Assembly: GCA_015490455.1 (NCBI GenBank)
Contig: WFXU01000029.1
Location: 1-46,284, forward strand
Direction: 5' to 3'
DNA from: Hyphomicrobiales bacterium
GTDB lineage: Bacteria; Pseudomonadota; Alphaproteobacteria; Rhizobiales; Devosiaceae
Length of the DNA stretch: 46,284 bases
Below are positions 16,266-25,242 of the stretch, piece by piece (the first letter of the stretch is position 1; every line of letters begins with the position of its first letter). A program made the translations under genes and the position numbers. The notes beneath the pieces are model-generated. The model was not told the DNA's origin. It did not search any database and worked only from the letters and a program-made list of their open reading frames with translations.

Positions 16266-17438
16266 TCAGGCCGCTAAATCGGCAACTACCGCGTCTAAAA
16301 CACTAAACCCGCTATTGGTTACTCTTAAATTGCCATTTTCAAGATATTCTATATAGCCAAGATCTAACAGGTCAGATATTTTATTTTTATCAAGCGGGCG
16401 CCCGGAAATTTGCGTAAATCTCTCTAGATCTATTCCTTCTCTTAATCTTAAACCCATTAATAATAATTCATCGCCCTCTTCTTCACGCGTAAGCCTGTCA
16501 TTTACCACAATTCCATGCCCAATATTACTTACCTTATTATGCCAAATATGGGGTAATCTTTCGGTTGATATAGCATGGCGAACATTTTCTAATAATAATC
16601 TTGAATGAGCTCCTGCCCCCACACCAACATATTCACCATAGCGCCAATATAGTAAATTATGTTTACTTTCTTCGCCCTTAATTGCATGATTTGATATTTC
16701 ATAGGCTGGCATAAAATTTTGTGCACATATTTCGTTGGTAAGAGCATAAAATTTTGCGGCCAGATCTGAATCGGGCATAGTTAATTTGCCGCTATTTCGT
16801 AAATCAAAAAAACGTGTTCCCTCTTCAATGGTTAATTGATAAAGCGAAATATGCCCTTTTGCCATATCCAGCGCTTCTTGCAATTCAACTCGCCAATCAT
16901 CAAGAGTTTGCTCAGGGCGCGCATAAATTAAATCAAAGCTGGTGCGCTCAAATATGGATTGGGCAATAGCAACAGCCGATTTTGCTTCAGAAACGGAGTG
17001 AGTGCGCCCTAATTTTATCAATTCATCATCGCGTAAAGATTGCACGCCAAGCGAAATGCGATTTATCCCCGCTTCCTTATAATCCTTAAATTTAGCAACT
17101 TCTACCGAATTTGGATTGGCTTCCAATGTTATTTCTATATTTTCATCAATTGACCAGCATTTGGCAATTTTTTCCAAAATTTTCTCAACAGATTTTGCCT
17201 TCATTAATGAAGGAGTGCCTCCGCCAAAAAATATTGATTGAACCTTTTCTCCGGGCTTTAATTTTGCAAAATATTCTATCTCTTTTTCATAGCTTTCTAT
17301 AAATTCTTCCTCTGAAAAAGCGCCCCCAAGTGAGCGGGCATGAGCAATATGTGAGTTAAAATCACAATAGGGACATTTTGCTAGGCAAAATGGCCAATGA
17401 ACATATATTCCAAATAAAGAATTTGCACCATTATTCAT
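16266..17438 (-). CDS. hemW: HemW-type radical SAM protein
   Basis: HemW is a radical-SAM haem-binding protein proposed to deliver haem to respiratory enzymes; it was long annotated as oxygen-independent coproporphyrinogen oxidase. The 390-residue protein has the cluster motif Cys18-x3-Cys22-x2-Cys25 in FCLAKCPYCDF, followed by FGGGTPSLM and the C-terminal HemN-type region with GVGAGAHSR. True HemN carries an extra N-terminal arm that is absent here, so HemW is preferred. It overlaps rdgB by 4 bases (ATGA) and is the last gene of rph-rdgB-hemW. Confidence 0.94.
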   Translation of the reverse strand: MNNGANSLFGIYVHWPFCLAKCPYCDFNSHIAHARSLGGAFSEEEFIESYEKEIEYFAKLKPGEKVQSIFFGGGTPSLMKAKSVEKILEKIAKCWSIDENIEITLEANPNSVEVAKFKDYKEAGINRISLGVQSLRDDELIKLGRTHSVSEAKSAVAIAQSIFERTSFDLIYARPEQTLDDWRVELQEALDMAKGHISLYQLTIEEGTRFFDLRNSGKLTMPDSDLAAKFYALTNEICAQNFMPAYEISNHAIKGEESKHNLLYWRYGEYVGVGAGAHSRLLLENVRHAISTERLPHIWHNKVSNIGHGIVVNDRLTREEEGDELLLMGLRLREGIDLERFTQISGRPLDKNKISDLLDLGYIEYLENGNLRVTNSGFSVLDAVVADLAA

Positions 17439-18094
17439 TTATTTATCTCACAAATTGTCTCTATCATCTTAGCAAAAGCGCGTGCCCTATGGCTTAATCC
17501 TTGCTCGCCCCTTTTATAGCTATGTTTCATAGTTTCGCTCATTTGCCCAAATGTTATATCATATCCTTCCGGCATAAAAACAGGATCAAAACCAAAGCCC
17601 AAATCGCCCTTAGGTGGCCAGATTATTGTGCCCTTTATTTTGCCTATGAAAAATATTTCATCTCCATCCGGATGGGCCAGGCAAAGAGTTGCGTTAAATG
17701 AAGCCCCTCTTTGCTCTGCGCTAAACGCGCCTTTTTTTTGCAACTCCTCCTCCAGTCGCCTCATTCCAATATTAAAATCACGACTACCATCAGGCAGTTC
17801 CGCCCAATTTGCGGTATAAATTCCAGGCGCTCCATTAAGCGCCTCAACCTCTAAACCACTATCATCTGCCAACGCTAGCATATTAGTTTTTTTTGCTGCG
17901 CTACGCGCTTTTATAGCGGCATTTTCTTTGAAAGTTTTTCCATCTTCAACAGGCTCTTTTAGTCCCAAATTAGCAGCGGAAATTATTTCAATTCCAAAGG
18001 GAGCAAAAAGGGAAGAAAATTCTCTGAATTTACCGCTATTATGAGTTGCCAAAACCAGCCTATCTCCCCTTTTTAGCATGAATTTTTTATTCAT
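17435..18094 (-). CDS. rdgB: dITP/XTP pyrophosphatase
   Basis: Hydrolyses non-canonical purine nucleotides (dITP, XTP, ITP) to the monophosphate, keeping damaged bases out of DNA and RNA. The 219-residue HAM1-family protein has [12 protein letters not shown] at the substrate-binding N terminus, [25 protein letters not shown] with the metal-binding acids, GFGFDPVF and the C-terminal SHRARAF. It overlaps rph upstream and hemW downstream by 4 bases each (ATGA), so the three genes are translationally coupled. Confidence 0.96.
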   Translation of the reverse strand: MNKKFMLKRGDRLVLATHNSGKFREFSSLFAPFGIEIISAANLGLKEPVEDGKTFKENAAIKARSAAKKTNMLALADDSGLEVEALNGAPGIYTANWAELPDGSRDFNIGMRRLEEELQKKGAFSAEQRGASFNATLCLAHPDGDEIFFIGKIKGTIIWPPKGDLGFGFDPVFMPEGYDITFGQMSETMKHSYKRGEQGLSHRARAFAKMIETICEINK

Positions 18095-18807
18095 TTTGCC
18101 AGAGCCTCATTTTGCAGCCTGATTAATTTATTAATTCCCTCTTCGGCTAAATTCATTAGCTGATTAAATTCATCACGGCTAAATGGTTTTTTTTCGGCGG
18201 TTCCCTGAATTTCAATAATTTTTCCTGCTCCACTCATAATAAAATTAGCATCTGTTTCAGCTTCACTATCTTCCAAATAATCAAGATCTAATATTGCTTC
18301 AGAATTGTATATACCGCACGAAATAGCCGCAACGTTATCCAAAATTGGATTCTGAGTTATTATTTCTCTTTCCATTAGCCAGTTAGTTGCGTCTTTAAGG
18401 GCAATAAAGGCTCCCGTAATTGCGGCTGTGCGGGTGCCACCATCTGCCTGAATAACATCGCAATCGAGAATAATTTGCACTTCGTTCAATATTTTCAGAT
18501 CTGTAATTGCGCGTAAAGAACGTCCAATCAGGCGCTGAATTTCTTGTGTTCTGCCGCTTTGTCTGCCAGCGCTTGCCTCGCGCCTCATTCTTTGCGTGGT
18601 TGAACGGGGCAACATGCCATATTCAGCCGTTACCCAGCCCGAGCCTTTTCCTCTTAACCAAGCGGGTAAATTTGTTTCAATAGTTGCGGTGCAAATAAGT
18701 TTTGTATTACCAAAATTTATCAAGCAGGACCCCTCTGCCTGTGGGGCGATATTGCGCTCTATATTTATTTTGCGCATTTCATTATTTTGCCGTCCTGATG
18801 GTCGCAT
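18091..18807 (-). CDS. rph: Ribonuclease PH
   Basis: Phosphorolytic 3'-5' exoribonuclease that trims tRNA 3' ends. The protein begins [19 protein letters not shown], the canonical start, with a GGAG Shine-Dalgarno six bases before that ATG; an ATG 12 bases upstream is therefore not used as start. The core [40 protein letters not shown] (read with its preceding Met) and [18 protein letters not shown] carry the phosphate- and metal-binding residues. Length (238 residues) is normal. First gene of rph-rdgB-hemW. In many Rhizobiales hrcA is divergent to rph; here ispA lies upstream in the same direction. Confidence 0.97.
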   Translation of the reverse strand: MRPSGRQNNEMRKINIERNIAPQAEGSCLINFGNTKLICTATIETNLPAWLRGKGSGWVTAEYGMLPRSTTQRMRREASAGRQSGRTQEIQRLIGRSLRAITDLKILNEVQIILDCDVIQADGGTRTAAITGAFIALKDATNWLMEREIITQNPILDNVAAISCGIYNSEAILDLDYLEDSEAETDANFIMSGAGKIIEIQGTAEKKPFSRDEFNQLMNLAEEGINKLIRLQNEALAK

Positions 18808-18913
18808 ATTTTTCTCCATATTTGATGTGCTATATGTGGCAGCTTATATGAATGGTCAAGAATTTTAAGTTATTTTAAGCCATTAATTTAGTAAATTAGT
18901 GGAAATGCCAAAA

Positions 18914-19831
18914 TCATATTTTTCGCTTCCCAAAATAGATAACAGTTTGTTTTAGCCCTTTTGCCTTTTTGCCAAATGGTTCTAAACTTTTTATTGCATC
19001 ATTGATAATTTCAGCCAATTTTTGTTTTGCCTTTTTAACTCCAATTTTTGCTACCAGCGTAGCTTTGCCGCTTTTTGCATCTTTCTTGGTGGTTTTTCCT
19101 AATTGCTCCCTAGTTGCTGTTTCATCCAAAATATCATCGGCCAGCTGAAAGGCTTTGCCGGCAAGAGCACCATATTTAGTAAGAATATTTATTTCCTCTT
19201 TATCTGCCCTACCGATAATTGCGCCCATTCTGATTGCAGCTATAATTAAGGCTGCTGTTTTCATTATTTGAATTTTATTAATTTCTTCATCGTCTAAAAT
19301 TTTATTTTCGCTTTGTAAATCAAGCATTTGCCCGCCAACCATTCCTCCTGCTCCCGCGCCAATAGCCAATTCTTTTATCAATTTAAGGCGTATTTTGGCG
19401 TTTTTACTACATTGTTTCAGAGATAAAATTTCAAAGGCTAAGGTTAATAAATTATCGCCGGCAAGAATAGCAGTTGCTTCATCAAACTCCTTATGCACAG
19501 TGGTTTTACCGCGGCGTAAATCATCATTATCCATTGAGGGTAAATCATCATGAATAAGTGAATAAGAATGCACCATTTCTACTGCCATGCCTGCAATTAT
19601 TGTTTTTTTCGGTTTAACAGAAAAAATAGAAGCAGCCTGCCGCAATAAGAGCGGGCGCAATCTTTTACCCCCATTTAATGTTCCATGCCGCATTGCTAAT
19701 AATAAACGTTCAGGCACCTGGCTGTTAAATTGGCCATTAAAATAGGAAAGTTTTTCTTTGCTTAGCCAGATATTAAGGGCATTATTAATATCTTGGGCGC
19801 AATTTTTTGCTTCTATAGTAAAATAATCCAT
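18914..19831 (-). CDS. ispA: Polyprenyl (farnesyl/geranylgeranyl) diphosphate synthase
   Basis: Condenses isopentenyl diphosphate with allylic diphosphates to make C15 (or C20) precursors for ubiquinone and undecaprenyl phosphate. The 305-residue protein has the first Asp-rich motif DDLPSMDNDDLRRG (from Asp95), the upstream GGKRLRP, and the second motif DDILDETATREQLGKTTKKD. Length and the DDxxxxD spacing fit bacterial short-chain synthases of the IspA type; product chain length cannot be read with certainty. The coding strand is followed by about 100 bases before rph. Promoter probably in the 146-base gap shared with divergent rpmF. Confidence 0.92.
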   Translation of the reverse strand: MDYFTIEAKNCAQDINNALNIWLSKEKLSYFNGQFNSQVPERLLLAMRHGTLNGGKRLRPLLLRQAASIFSVKPKKTIIAGMAVEMVHSYSLIHDDLPSMDNDDLRRGKTTVHKEFDEATAILAGDNLLTLAFEILSLKQCSKNAKIRLKLIKELAIGAGAGGMVGGQMLDLQSENKILDDEEINKIQIMKTAALIIAAIRMGAIIGRADKEEINILTKYGALAGKAFQLADDILDETATREQLGKTTKKDAKSGKATLVAKIGVKKAKQKLAEIINDAIKSLEPFGKKAKGLKQTVIYFGKRKI

Positions 19832-19977
19832 TCTGCCTAATTATCTGATTAAATTGGTTGAGTGAAGGATTTTTTCAAAATTTACAACTAAAGACTAGCC
19901 AAATGGCAAATGAATATGTATAAACCGCGCCAAATAATTTAGTTTTCAATAGGTAATTTATTAGAGAGAGCACCATT

Positions 19978-20157
19978 ATGGCAGTTCCAAAAAGAAAAAC
20001 AACACCAATGAAACGCGGTATGCGCCGCTCGGCTGATGGGTTAAAGGCGCCAACCTATGTGGAAGATAAGGAAAGTGGAGAATTGCGTCGCCCCCATCAT
20101 ATTGATCTTAAAAGCGGTAAATATAGGGGACGGCAAATTTTAGAGCCTAAACAATAG
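19978..20157 (+). CDS. rpmF: 50S ribosomal protein L32
   Basis: A 59-residue gene that is easily missed because of its length. It begins [20 protein letters not shown], the canonical L32 N terminus, and is rich in Lys and Arg. The internal Cys pairs found in zinc-binding L32 are absent, which is the usual proteobacterial form. Single gene, divergent from ispA, with its own likely terminator about 80 bases downstream. In many alphaproteobacteria it stands alone like this. Confidence 0.97.
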   Translation: MAVPKRKTTPMKRGMRRSADGLKAPTYVEDKESGELRRPHHIDLKSGKYRGRQILEPKQ

Positions 20158-20233
20158 TTCAGGCTGATTATTAAGCTGATTATTTGTAACCTTAGGCGAT
20201 AAAACCTCCTTTAGGTAAGCAAATCGGTCTATT

Positions 20234-20280
20234 TGGTTTATGCTTTGGCGCTTGCCTCCAATAAACCAGATTTATTTTTT
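20234..20280 (+). terminator. Likely intrinsic terminator of rpmF
   Basis: TGGTTTAT (20234-20241) pairs exactly with ATAAACCA (20261-20268); the loop contains a further small GGC/GCC stem. A T-rich run follows at 20271-20280. It lies between rpmF and the convergent sugar-kinase gene. Confidence 0.6.
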
Positions 20281-20327
20281 GCACCGCGCCTTGATAGAAA
20301 GGACTGATTATTTCTGAAAAATTATAT

Positions 20328-21326
20328 TTAAAACCCATATTTTTTTGCAAAATCTCGTAGATTTTCTTCAGGGCGTGCGCCAATATGGCTAATCACTTCA
20401 GCCGCACAAATACAACCAAGATTTAGCGCATAACGCAAATCTTTGCCGCGTGCTAATGCTAATAAAAAGCCAGAGGCAAATAAATCCCCCGCCCCCGTAA
20501 CATCTTCCACTTTATCAACCTTAACAGAAGGCACGCTAATAACTTCGCCATTTGCAATAGCCATAGCTCCCTTTTCGCCCATTGTTATGGCGGCGATTTC
20601 GCAATCTTGCGCCACCATTTGTGCCGCATGATGCAAATCATCTGTTTCATAAAGCGATTTTAATTCTTCGATATTGGCAAAAACATAATCAATGGTTTTT
20701 GAACGTAACAAATCTAAAAATTCATCACGAAAACGATTAACACAAAAAGGATCACTTAAAGTAATAGCAGTTGCTCTGTCATATTTATGCGCAAAATGAG
20801 CCGCCTTAATAAAGGCTCTTTTTGCCTCTGGAGGATCCCATAAATAGCCTTCCATAAAAGTAATAGCGGCGGAACCTATTTCGTCTTCTATAATATCATT
20901 TGGCGTTAAATCATGGCACGCACCAAGATAAGTATTCATGGTGCGCTCCCCATCTGGTGTTATATAAATCATGGATTTGCCGCTAGCCGCCCCATGTTCA
21001 AGCATTTCGGTCTCATATCTTACGCCATTTTGGCGCAAATCTTTACTAAAAAAATGCCCCACTTCATCATCGGCAACCTTACCAACAAAGGCGGCATTAC
21101 CACCAAGTGAAGCAATGCCGGCGGCACTATTTGAGGCTGAGCCGCCTGAAATTTGAATTTTATCTGCTGGCATTTTTTGATATAATTGCTCTGCCCTATC
21201 TGCTTCAATAAGGTGCATAATGCCCTTATTCATATTTTCTTCAATTAAAAAATCATCACTAACATTAGCTAAAATATCGGTTAAAGCATTGCCGATTGTT
21301 AAAACATCAATCCTATTATTTTTCAT
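20328..21326 (-). CDS. PfkB-family carbohydrate kinase, adenosine-kinase-like
   Basis: A 332-residue member of the ribokinase/PfkB family; the close relatives in Rhizobiales are annotated as adenosine kinase (adenosine + ATP to AMP). Visible are the N-terminal TIGNALTDILANV, the GGSASNSAAGIASLGG sugar-binding region, SGKSMIYITPDGERTM and the C-terminal signature DVTGAGDLFASGFL with the anion hole and catalytic Asp. The substrate could be adenosine or another ribo-type sugar; sequence alone does not fix it. It is followed by no partner gene; nth lies 18 bases upstream in the same direction, so both may share a transcript. Confidence 0.88.
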   Translation of the reverse strand: MKNNRIDVLTIGNALTDILANVSDDFLIEENMNKGIMHLIEADRAEQLYQKMPADKIQISGGSASNSAAGIASLGGNAAFVGKVADDEVGHFFSKDLRQNGVRYETEMLEHGAASGKSMIYITPDGERTMNTYLGACHDLTPNDIIEDEIGSAAITFMEGYLWDPPEAKRAFIKAAHFAHKYDRATAITLSDPFCVNRFRDEFLDLLRSKTIDYVFANIEELKSLYETDDLHHAAQMVAQDCEIAAITMGEKGAMAIANGEVISVPSVKVDKVEDVTGAGDLFASGFLLALARGKDLRYALNLGCICAAEVISHIGARPEENLRDFAKKYGF

Positions 21327-21344
21327 ATAAGTCCCTTAGAAATA

Positions 21345-21992
21345 TTATTTTGTCTTATATTGATATTTACAATAATCTCTTATGATACATGTTGGGCATA
21401 GCGGCTTTCTTGCTTTACAAACATATCGACCATGTAAAATCAACCAATGATGGGCATGCAGCAAATATTTTTCTGGGATTATTTTTTCTAAAATTACTTC
21501 AACTTCTAAAACATTTTTTCCCACAGCTAGCCCGGTGCGGTTAGCAACACGAAAAATATGCGTATCAACCGCTATAGTTGGCTGCTTAAAAGCAATATTT
21601 AGCACTACATTTGCGGTTTTACGCCCAACACCGGGTAAAGATTCTAATTCTTTCCTACTATTTGGGACTTTACCATCATATTTTTCAAGCAATATTTTTG
21701 AAAGCTGATAAATATTTCTAGCCTTATTCTTATAAAGCCCGATGGATTTTATATATTTAGCTATTGTTTCTTGCCCAAGATTGAGCATTTTTTGTGGACT
21801 ATCTGCTAAGGCAAAAAGTTCCTTTGTTGCCTTATTTACTCCCTTATCGGTTGCTTGCGCACTTAACACAACTGCTACTAAAAGAGTGAAATTATTTATA
21901 TAATTAAGTTCGCTTTTGGGATTGGGATTATTATTTTTTAAGGCAGTAAAAAGAGCTTCTATTTCTTGTTTAGTCAATAATGTATTGGGCAT
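21345..21992 (-). CDS. nth: Endonuclease III
   Basis: Bifunctional DNA glycosylase/AP lyase that removes oxidised pyrimidines in base-excision repair. The 215-residue protein has the helix-hairpin-helix LPGVGRKTANVVLN with the catalytic Lys, the catalytic Asp in VDTHIFRVANRTGL, and the C-terminal [4Fe-4S] motif Cys-x6-Cys-x2-Cys-x5-Cys in CKARKPLCPTCIIRDYC. It is divergent to the alkyltransferase gene across 60 bases, placing two DNA-repair genes back to back. Confidence 0.97.
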   Translation of the reverse strand: MPNTLLTKQEIEALFTALKNNNPNPKSELNYINNFTLLVAVVLSAQATDKGVNKATKELFALADSPQKMLNLGQETIAKYIKSIGLYKNKARNIYQLSKILLEKYDGKVPNSRKELESLPGVGRKTANVVLNIAFKQPTIAVDTHIFRVANRTGLAVGKNVLEVEVILEKIIPEKYLLHAHHWLILHGRYVCKARKPLCPTCIIRDYCKYQYKTK

Positions 21993-22052
21993 TTTTATTC
22001 ATGGGTAAAAAACGGCTCGCCTTAATTTTTTTAAGAGGCTATTCTAATATTC

Positions 22053-22940
22053 ATGCAAGGACAAGAAGAAAAAAATATATTACAACAAAAAAGGGCTGAT
22101 TATGAAATAGTCAGACGGCTTATTGCTTTGATAAGCGAAAAAGGAGGGGCAAATATTGATCTAGCAAATTTTGCCAAAGCAAATGCTCTTACAAAAAGAC
22201 AATTAAATAATATATTTGAACGCTGGTGTTCATTAACTCCAAAAGAATTTATGCAAATAGTTGCATTTGATAATGCCAAAAAATTACTATTAAAACAAAA
22301 TAATATTCTTGATGTGACAAATGAAATAGGTTTGAGTTCAACTTCAAGACTATATGATTTATTCATAAAATATGAGGCAATGCCCCCGGGCATTTGGGCA
22401 AAAAGAGGCGAGGGGATAAGGATAGATTGGGGCGTTGCTCCCTCTCCATTTGGCAATGCGCTTTTTTTTAGCACAAAATATGGTCTTGCGGCCTTAGCCT
22501 TTTTTGATGATGGAAATGAAACAAAGACATTTAATGATTTAGCAAATCGCTGGCCAAAGGCTAGCTTTTTTCGTAATGATGAAGCAATAATTGCTTTAGC
22601 CAGTAAGATATTTAACAGGGAAAATTATTACCCAAATGAGCCGATAAAAATTATTCTTATTGGTAGTGATTTTGAAATTAGGGTTTGGGAGACTTTGCTT
22701 ACTATTCCTTTTGGAAAAATTACAAATTATGGAGCAATAGCCAAAAAGATAAATAGGCCAAAGGCAACAAGAAGCGTTGGGCGCGCCATTGGGCATAATC
22801 CCATTTCCTTTATTGTGCCATGTCACAGAGTCATTGGTGCTAATGGAAAGCTAACCGGCTATCATTGGGGGTTAAATAGAAAGCGCGCTATGCTTGGCTG
22901 GGAAATGGGAATGGTTAATTCTGGGGCTAATTGTGATTAG
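22053..22940 (+). CDS. ada: AraC-type regulator fused to O6-methylguanine-DNA methyltransferase
   Basis: A 295-residue fusion. Residues 15-110 are an AraC-type helix-turn-helix pair (LTKRQLNNIFERW, then LSSTSRLYDLFIKY). The rest is an alkyltransferase: TIPFGKITNYGAIAKKI, RSVGRAIGHNPISFIVPCHRVIG with the acceptor Cys in PCHR, then a typical C-terminal GYHWGLNRKRAML. The N-terminal Cys4 zinc domain of E. coli Ada, which senses methylphosphotriesters, is missing, so the classic methylation switch cannot operate; autoregulation by some other means is possible. The gene is divergent from nth. Confidence 0.93.
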   Translation: MQGQEEKNILQQKRADYEIVRRLIALISEKGGANIDLANFAKANALTKRQLNNIFERWCSLTPKEFMQIVAFDNAKKLLLKQNNILDVTNEIGLSSTSRLYDLFIKYEAMPPGIWAKRGEGIRIDWGVAPSPFGNALFFSTKYGLAALAFFDDGNETKTFNDLANRWPKASFFRNDEAIIALASKIFNRENYYPNEPIKIILIGSDFEIRVWETLLTIPFGKITNYGAIAKKINRPKATRSVGRAIGHNPISFIVPCHRVIGANGKLTGYHWGLNRKRAMLGWEMGMVNSGANCD

Positions 22941-22979
22941 TCTGAGAGAGCTAAGGAGGGCAAATGGGCAAATATATTA

Positions 22980-24494
22980 TTAGGCAAATTTAATGCGATA
23001 GGAAAGGGCTTCGGCAATATGCTGACGGCGTGTTTGTTCCGAATTTGCCAAATCGGCCAATGTGCGGGCAACTTTTAATATGCGGTGATAAGAGCGGGCA
23101 GAAAGGTTAAATCGTTCTGAAGCGCGTAATAATAATTCCTTGCTTTCTTTATCAGGTTTAACCACTTTTTCAATTAGAGAGGAATTAGCAGCAGCATTAG
23201 TATGCACATTGTTGATGCCCAATTGCAAATAGCGCTTCATCTGAATTTCGCGCGCTTTTTGAACCCTTATGGCAACATTTGCGCTTGGCTCGGCAGATGA
23301 GGGGGAAATCATATCGGCAACACTAACGGGAGGAACATCAATGCGAATATCTATTCTATCAAGAAATGGGCCGGAAATTCTTGCTTGATAATCGCTTGCA
23401 CAACGATCTCCCCTTTTGCAAATATGTCCGGGAGTGCCCGCCATGCCGCATTTACACGGATTCATTGCCGCAACAAGCTGGAAACGCGCCGGATAAGTAA
23501 CTCTGGCATTGGCGCGTGCTATTACCGTTTCGCCATTTTCCAGCGGTTGACGTAAAGAATCAAGCACTGAAGGGCTAAATTCAGGTAATTCATCCAAAAA
23601 TAAAATTCCATTATGCGCCAGCGAAACTTCTCCCGGCTTGACTTTCAGCCCGCCACCAACCAAAGCTGCCATTGAAGCAGAATGGTGGGGGGCGCGAAAT
23701 GGCCTTCTATCTGAAATCTGCCCATTTGCTAGCTCCCCCGCAATTGATTGAATCATGGAAATATCTAATAATTCACGCGGATTAAGCGGGGGCATAATAG
23801 AGGGAAGCCGCGCAGCAAGCATTGATTTACCCGCGCCGGGCGGTCCAACCATTAACATATTATGTCCTCCGGCCGCTGCAACCTCAAGTGCGCGTCGGGC
23901 AACCTCCTGCCCCTTAATATCGGCTAAATCGGGTAAATTATCGGTTTTAACCTGCTTTTTTGGTGTTGGCCTAGTGCAAAGCTGATTTCCAACCAGATGG
24001 TTGACTAAAGAGAGAAGATTTTTAGGCGCAATAATATCAATATCATCGCCCGCCCAAGCGGCTTCCGAACCAGAAGAATGGGGGCAAATAATACCAAATC
24101 CGCGCCCATTAGCAGCAATGGCCGCCGGCAAAGTCCCATTAACTGGGGCAATATGACCATCTAGCCCTAATTCCCCCAGCACAAAATATCTATCAAGCGC
24201 ATCTGATGGAACAGCGCCAATTGCTCCCATTAAAGCAAGAGCAATTGGCAAATCATAATGGGAGCCTTCTTTAGGTAAATCAGCGGGAGCAAGATTTATA
24301 GTAATACGTTTTGGTGGCAGAGAAAGCCCAGAAGCCACTAAAGCTGCGCGAACCCTTTCTCCGCTTTCATTAACCGCTTTATCCGGAAGACCAACAATCT
24401 TAAAAGCAGGAAGACCAGAAGCAATCTGCACCTGCACATTAACCGGCACAGCCTCTATTCCTAAAAAAGCAACAGTTTGAACAATAGTAACCAT
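22980..24494 (-). CDS. comM: ComM/YifB-family AAA+ helicase-like protein
   Basis: ComM-family proteins resemble magnesium chelatase subunits; in naturally competent bacteria ComM is a branch-migration helicase that helps integrate incoming DNA. The protein has the N-terminal Lon-protease-like fold (ASGLPAFKIVGLPDKAVNES), Walker A VGPPGAGKSML, Walker B ILFLDELPEF, sensor ATMNPCKCG-like region (AAMNPCKCGMAGTPGH) and a C-terminal Mg-chelatase domain with LSARSYHRILKVARTIADL-type sequence. The start MVTIVQTVAFLG is the family N terminus; an ATG 15 bases upstream is possible. Widespread in bacteria, so it does not by itself show competence. Confidence 0.95.
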   Translation of the reverse strand: MVTIVQTVAFLGIEAVPVNVQVQIASGLPAFKIVGLPDKAVNESGERVRAALVASGLSLPPKRITINLAPADLPKEGSHYDLPIALALMGAIGAVPSDALDRYFVLGELGLDGHIAPVNGTLPAAIAANGRGFGIICPHSSGSEAAWAGDDIDIIAPKNLLSLVNHLVGNQLCTRPTPKKQVKTDNLPDLADIKGQEVARRALEVAAAGGHNMLMVGPPGAGKSMLAARLPSIMPPLNPRELLDISMIQSIAGELANGQISDRRPFRAPHHSASMAALVGGGLKVKPGEVSLAHNGILFLDELPEFSPSVLDSLRQPLENGETVIARANARVTYPARFQLVAAMNPCKCGMAGTPGHICKRGDRCASDYQARISGPFLDRIDIRIDVPPVSVADMISPSSAEPSANVAIRVQKAREIQMKRYLQLGINNVHTNAAANSSLIEKVVKPDKESKELLLRASERFNLSARSYHRILKVARTLADLANSEQTRRQHIAEALSYRIKFA

Positions 24495-24585
24495 ATTCTT
24501 GCCATTCATAAAATATGCTGATTAATTAGCAGTTTTTTTTACAAACGGCAAGAACAATTAGTGAACAAAATCTAAATTGTGGAAA

Positions 24586-25185
24586 TTATAAAGCCTCTTC
24601 TAATAATTGGCTGGCATATTCCCAATTTATCAGATTATCAAAAAATGCTTCCAAATATTTGGGTCTGGCATTGCGATAATCAATATAATAAGAATGTTCC
24701 CACACATCCACGCCAAGAATGGGAGTGGCATCATGAATAAGCGGATTTTCACCATTTGGGGTTTTCATTATTTCTAACTTACCGTCTTTTAACGCAACCC
24801 AAGCCCAGCCGGAACCAAATTGAGTTATTCCTGCATTAATAAAGTCGGCGCGCATTTTTTCTAGCCCACCCAAATCAGAATCAATTAATTTTTGTAGATT
24901 TGCAGGAATTTTACTGCCTCCACCATTTGGTTTCATCCAGCGCCAAAAGTGAATATGATTATAATGTTGGGCAGCATTATTAAATAGGCCAGTATTTTTG
25001 TCATAAGATAATTTGACAATATTTTCCAAACTCTCTTTTTCCAGCCCCGAACCCTCAAGCAATTTATTGCCATTAGTTACATAGGCTTGATGGTGTTTAT
25101 CATGGTGATATTCGAGTGTTTCCGCTGACATATAATCTTTAAGCGCATCATAGGAATAGGGTAGTTCTGGTAGAGTAAAAGTCAT
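24586..25185 (-). CDS. sodB: Superoxide dismutase, iron type
   Basis: Converts superoxide to oxygen and hydrogen peroxide. The 199-residue protein has the ligands of the Fe/Mn family: His in EYHHDKHHQAYV, His in NNAAQHYNHIHFW, and Asp/His in DVWEHSYYIDYRNARPKY. The Gln in AAQ and the sequence around it favour the iron enzyme over the manganese one, although cambialistic use cannot be excluded. No signal peptide, so cytoplasmic. A GGGAA Shine-Dalgarno precedes the ATG. It lies between comM and folC on the minus strand with separate gaps of 57-91 bases, probably its own transcript. Confidence 0.95.
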   Translation of the reverse strand: MTFTLPELPYSYDALKDYMSAETLEYHHDKHHQAYVTNGNKLLEGSGLEKESLENIVKLSYDKNTGLFNNAAQHYNHIHFWRWMKPNGGGSKIPANLQKLIDSDLGGLEKMRADFINAGITQFGSGWAWVALKDGKLEIMKTPNGENPLIHDATPILGVDVWEHSYYIDYRNARPKYLEAFFDNLINWEYASQLLEEAL

Positions 25186-25242
25186 TATTTTTCCCTTTGT
25201 TAAATTAACTATATTAATGACTGTTTATAATCATTCTAAAGT

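Noticed and set aside
20192-20383. 63-codon minus-strand open frame overlapping the end of the sugar-kinase gene
   Set aside because: It covers the rpmF terminator and has no family resemblance; it is out of frame with the real gene.
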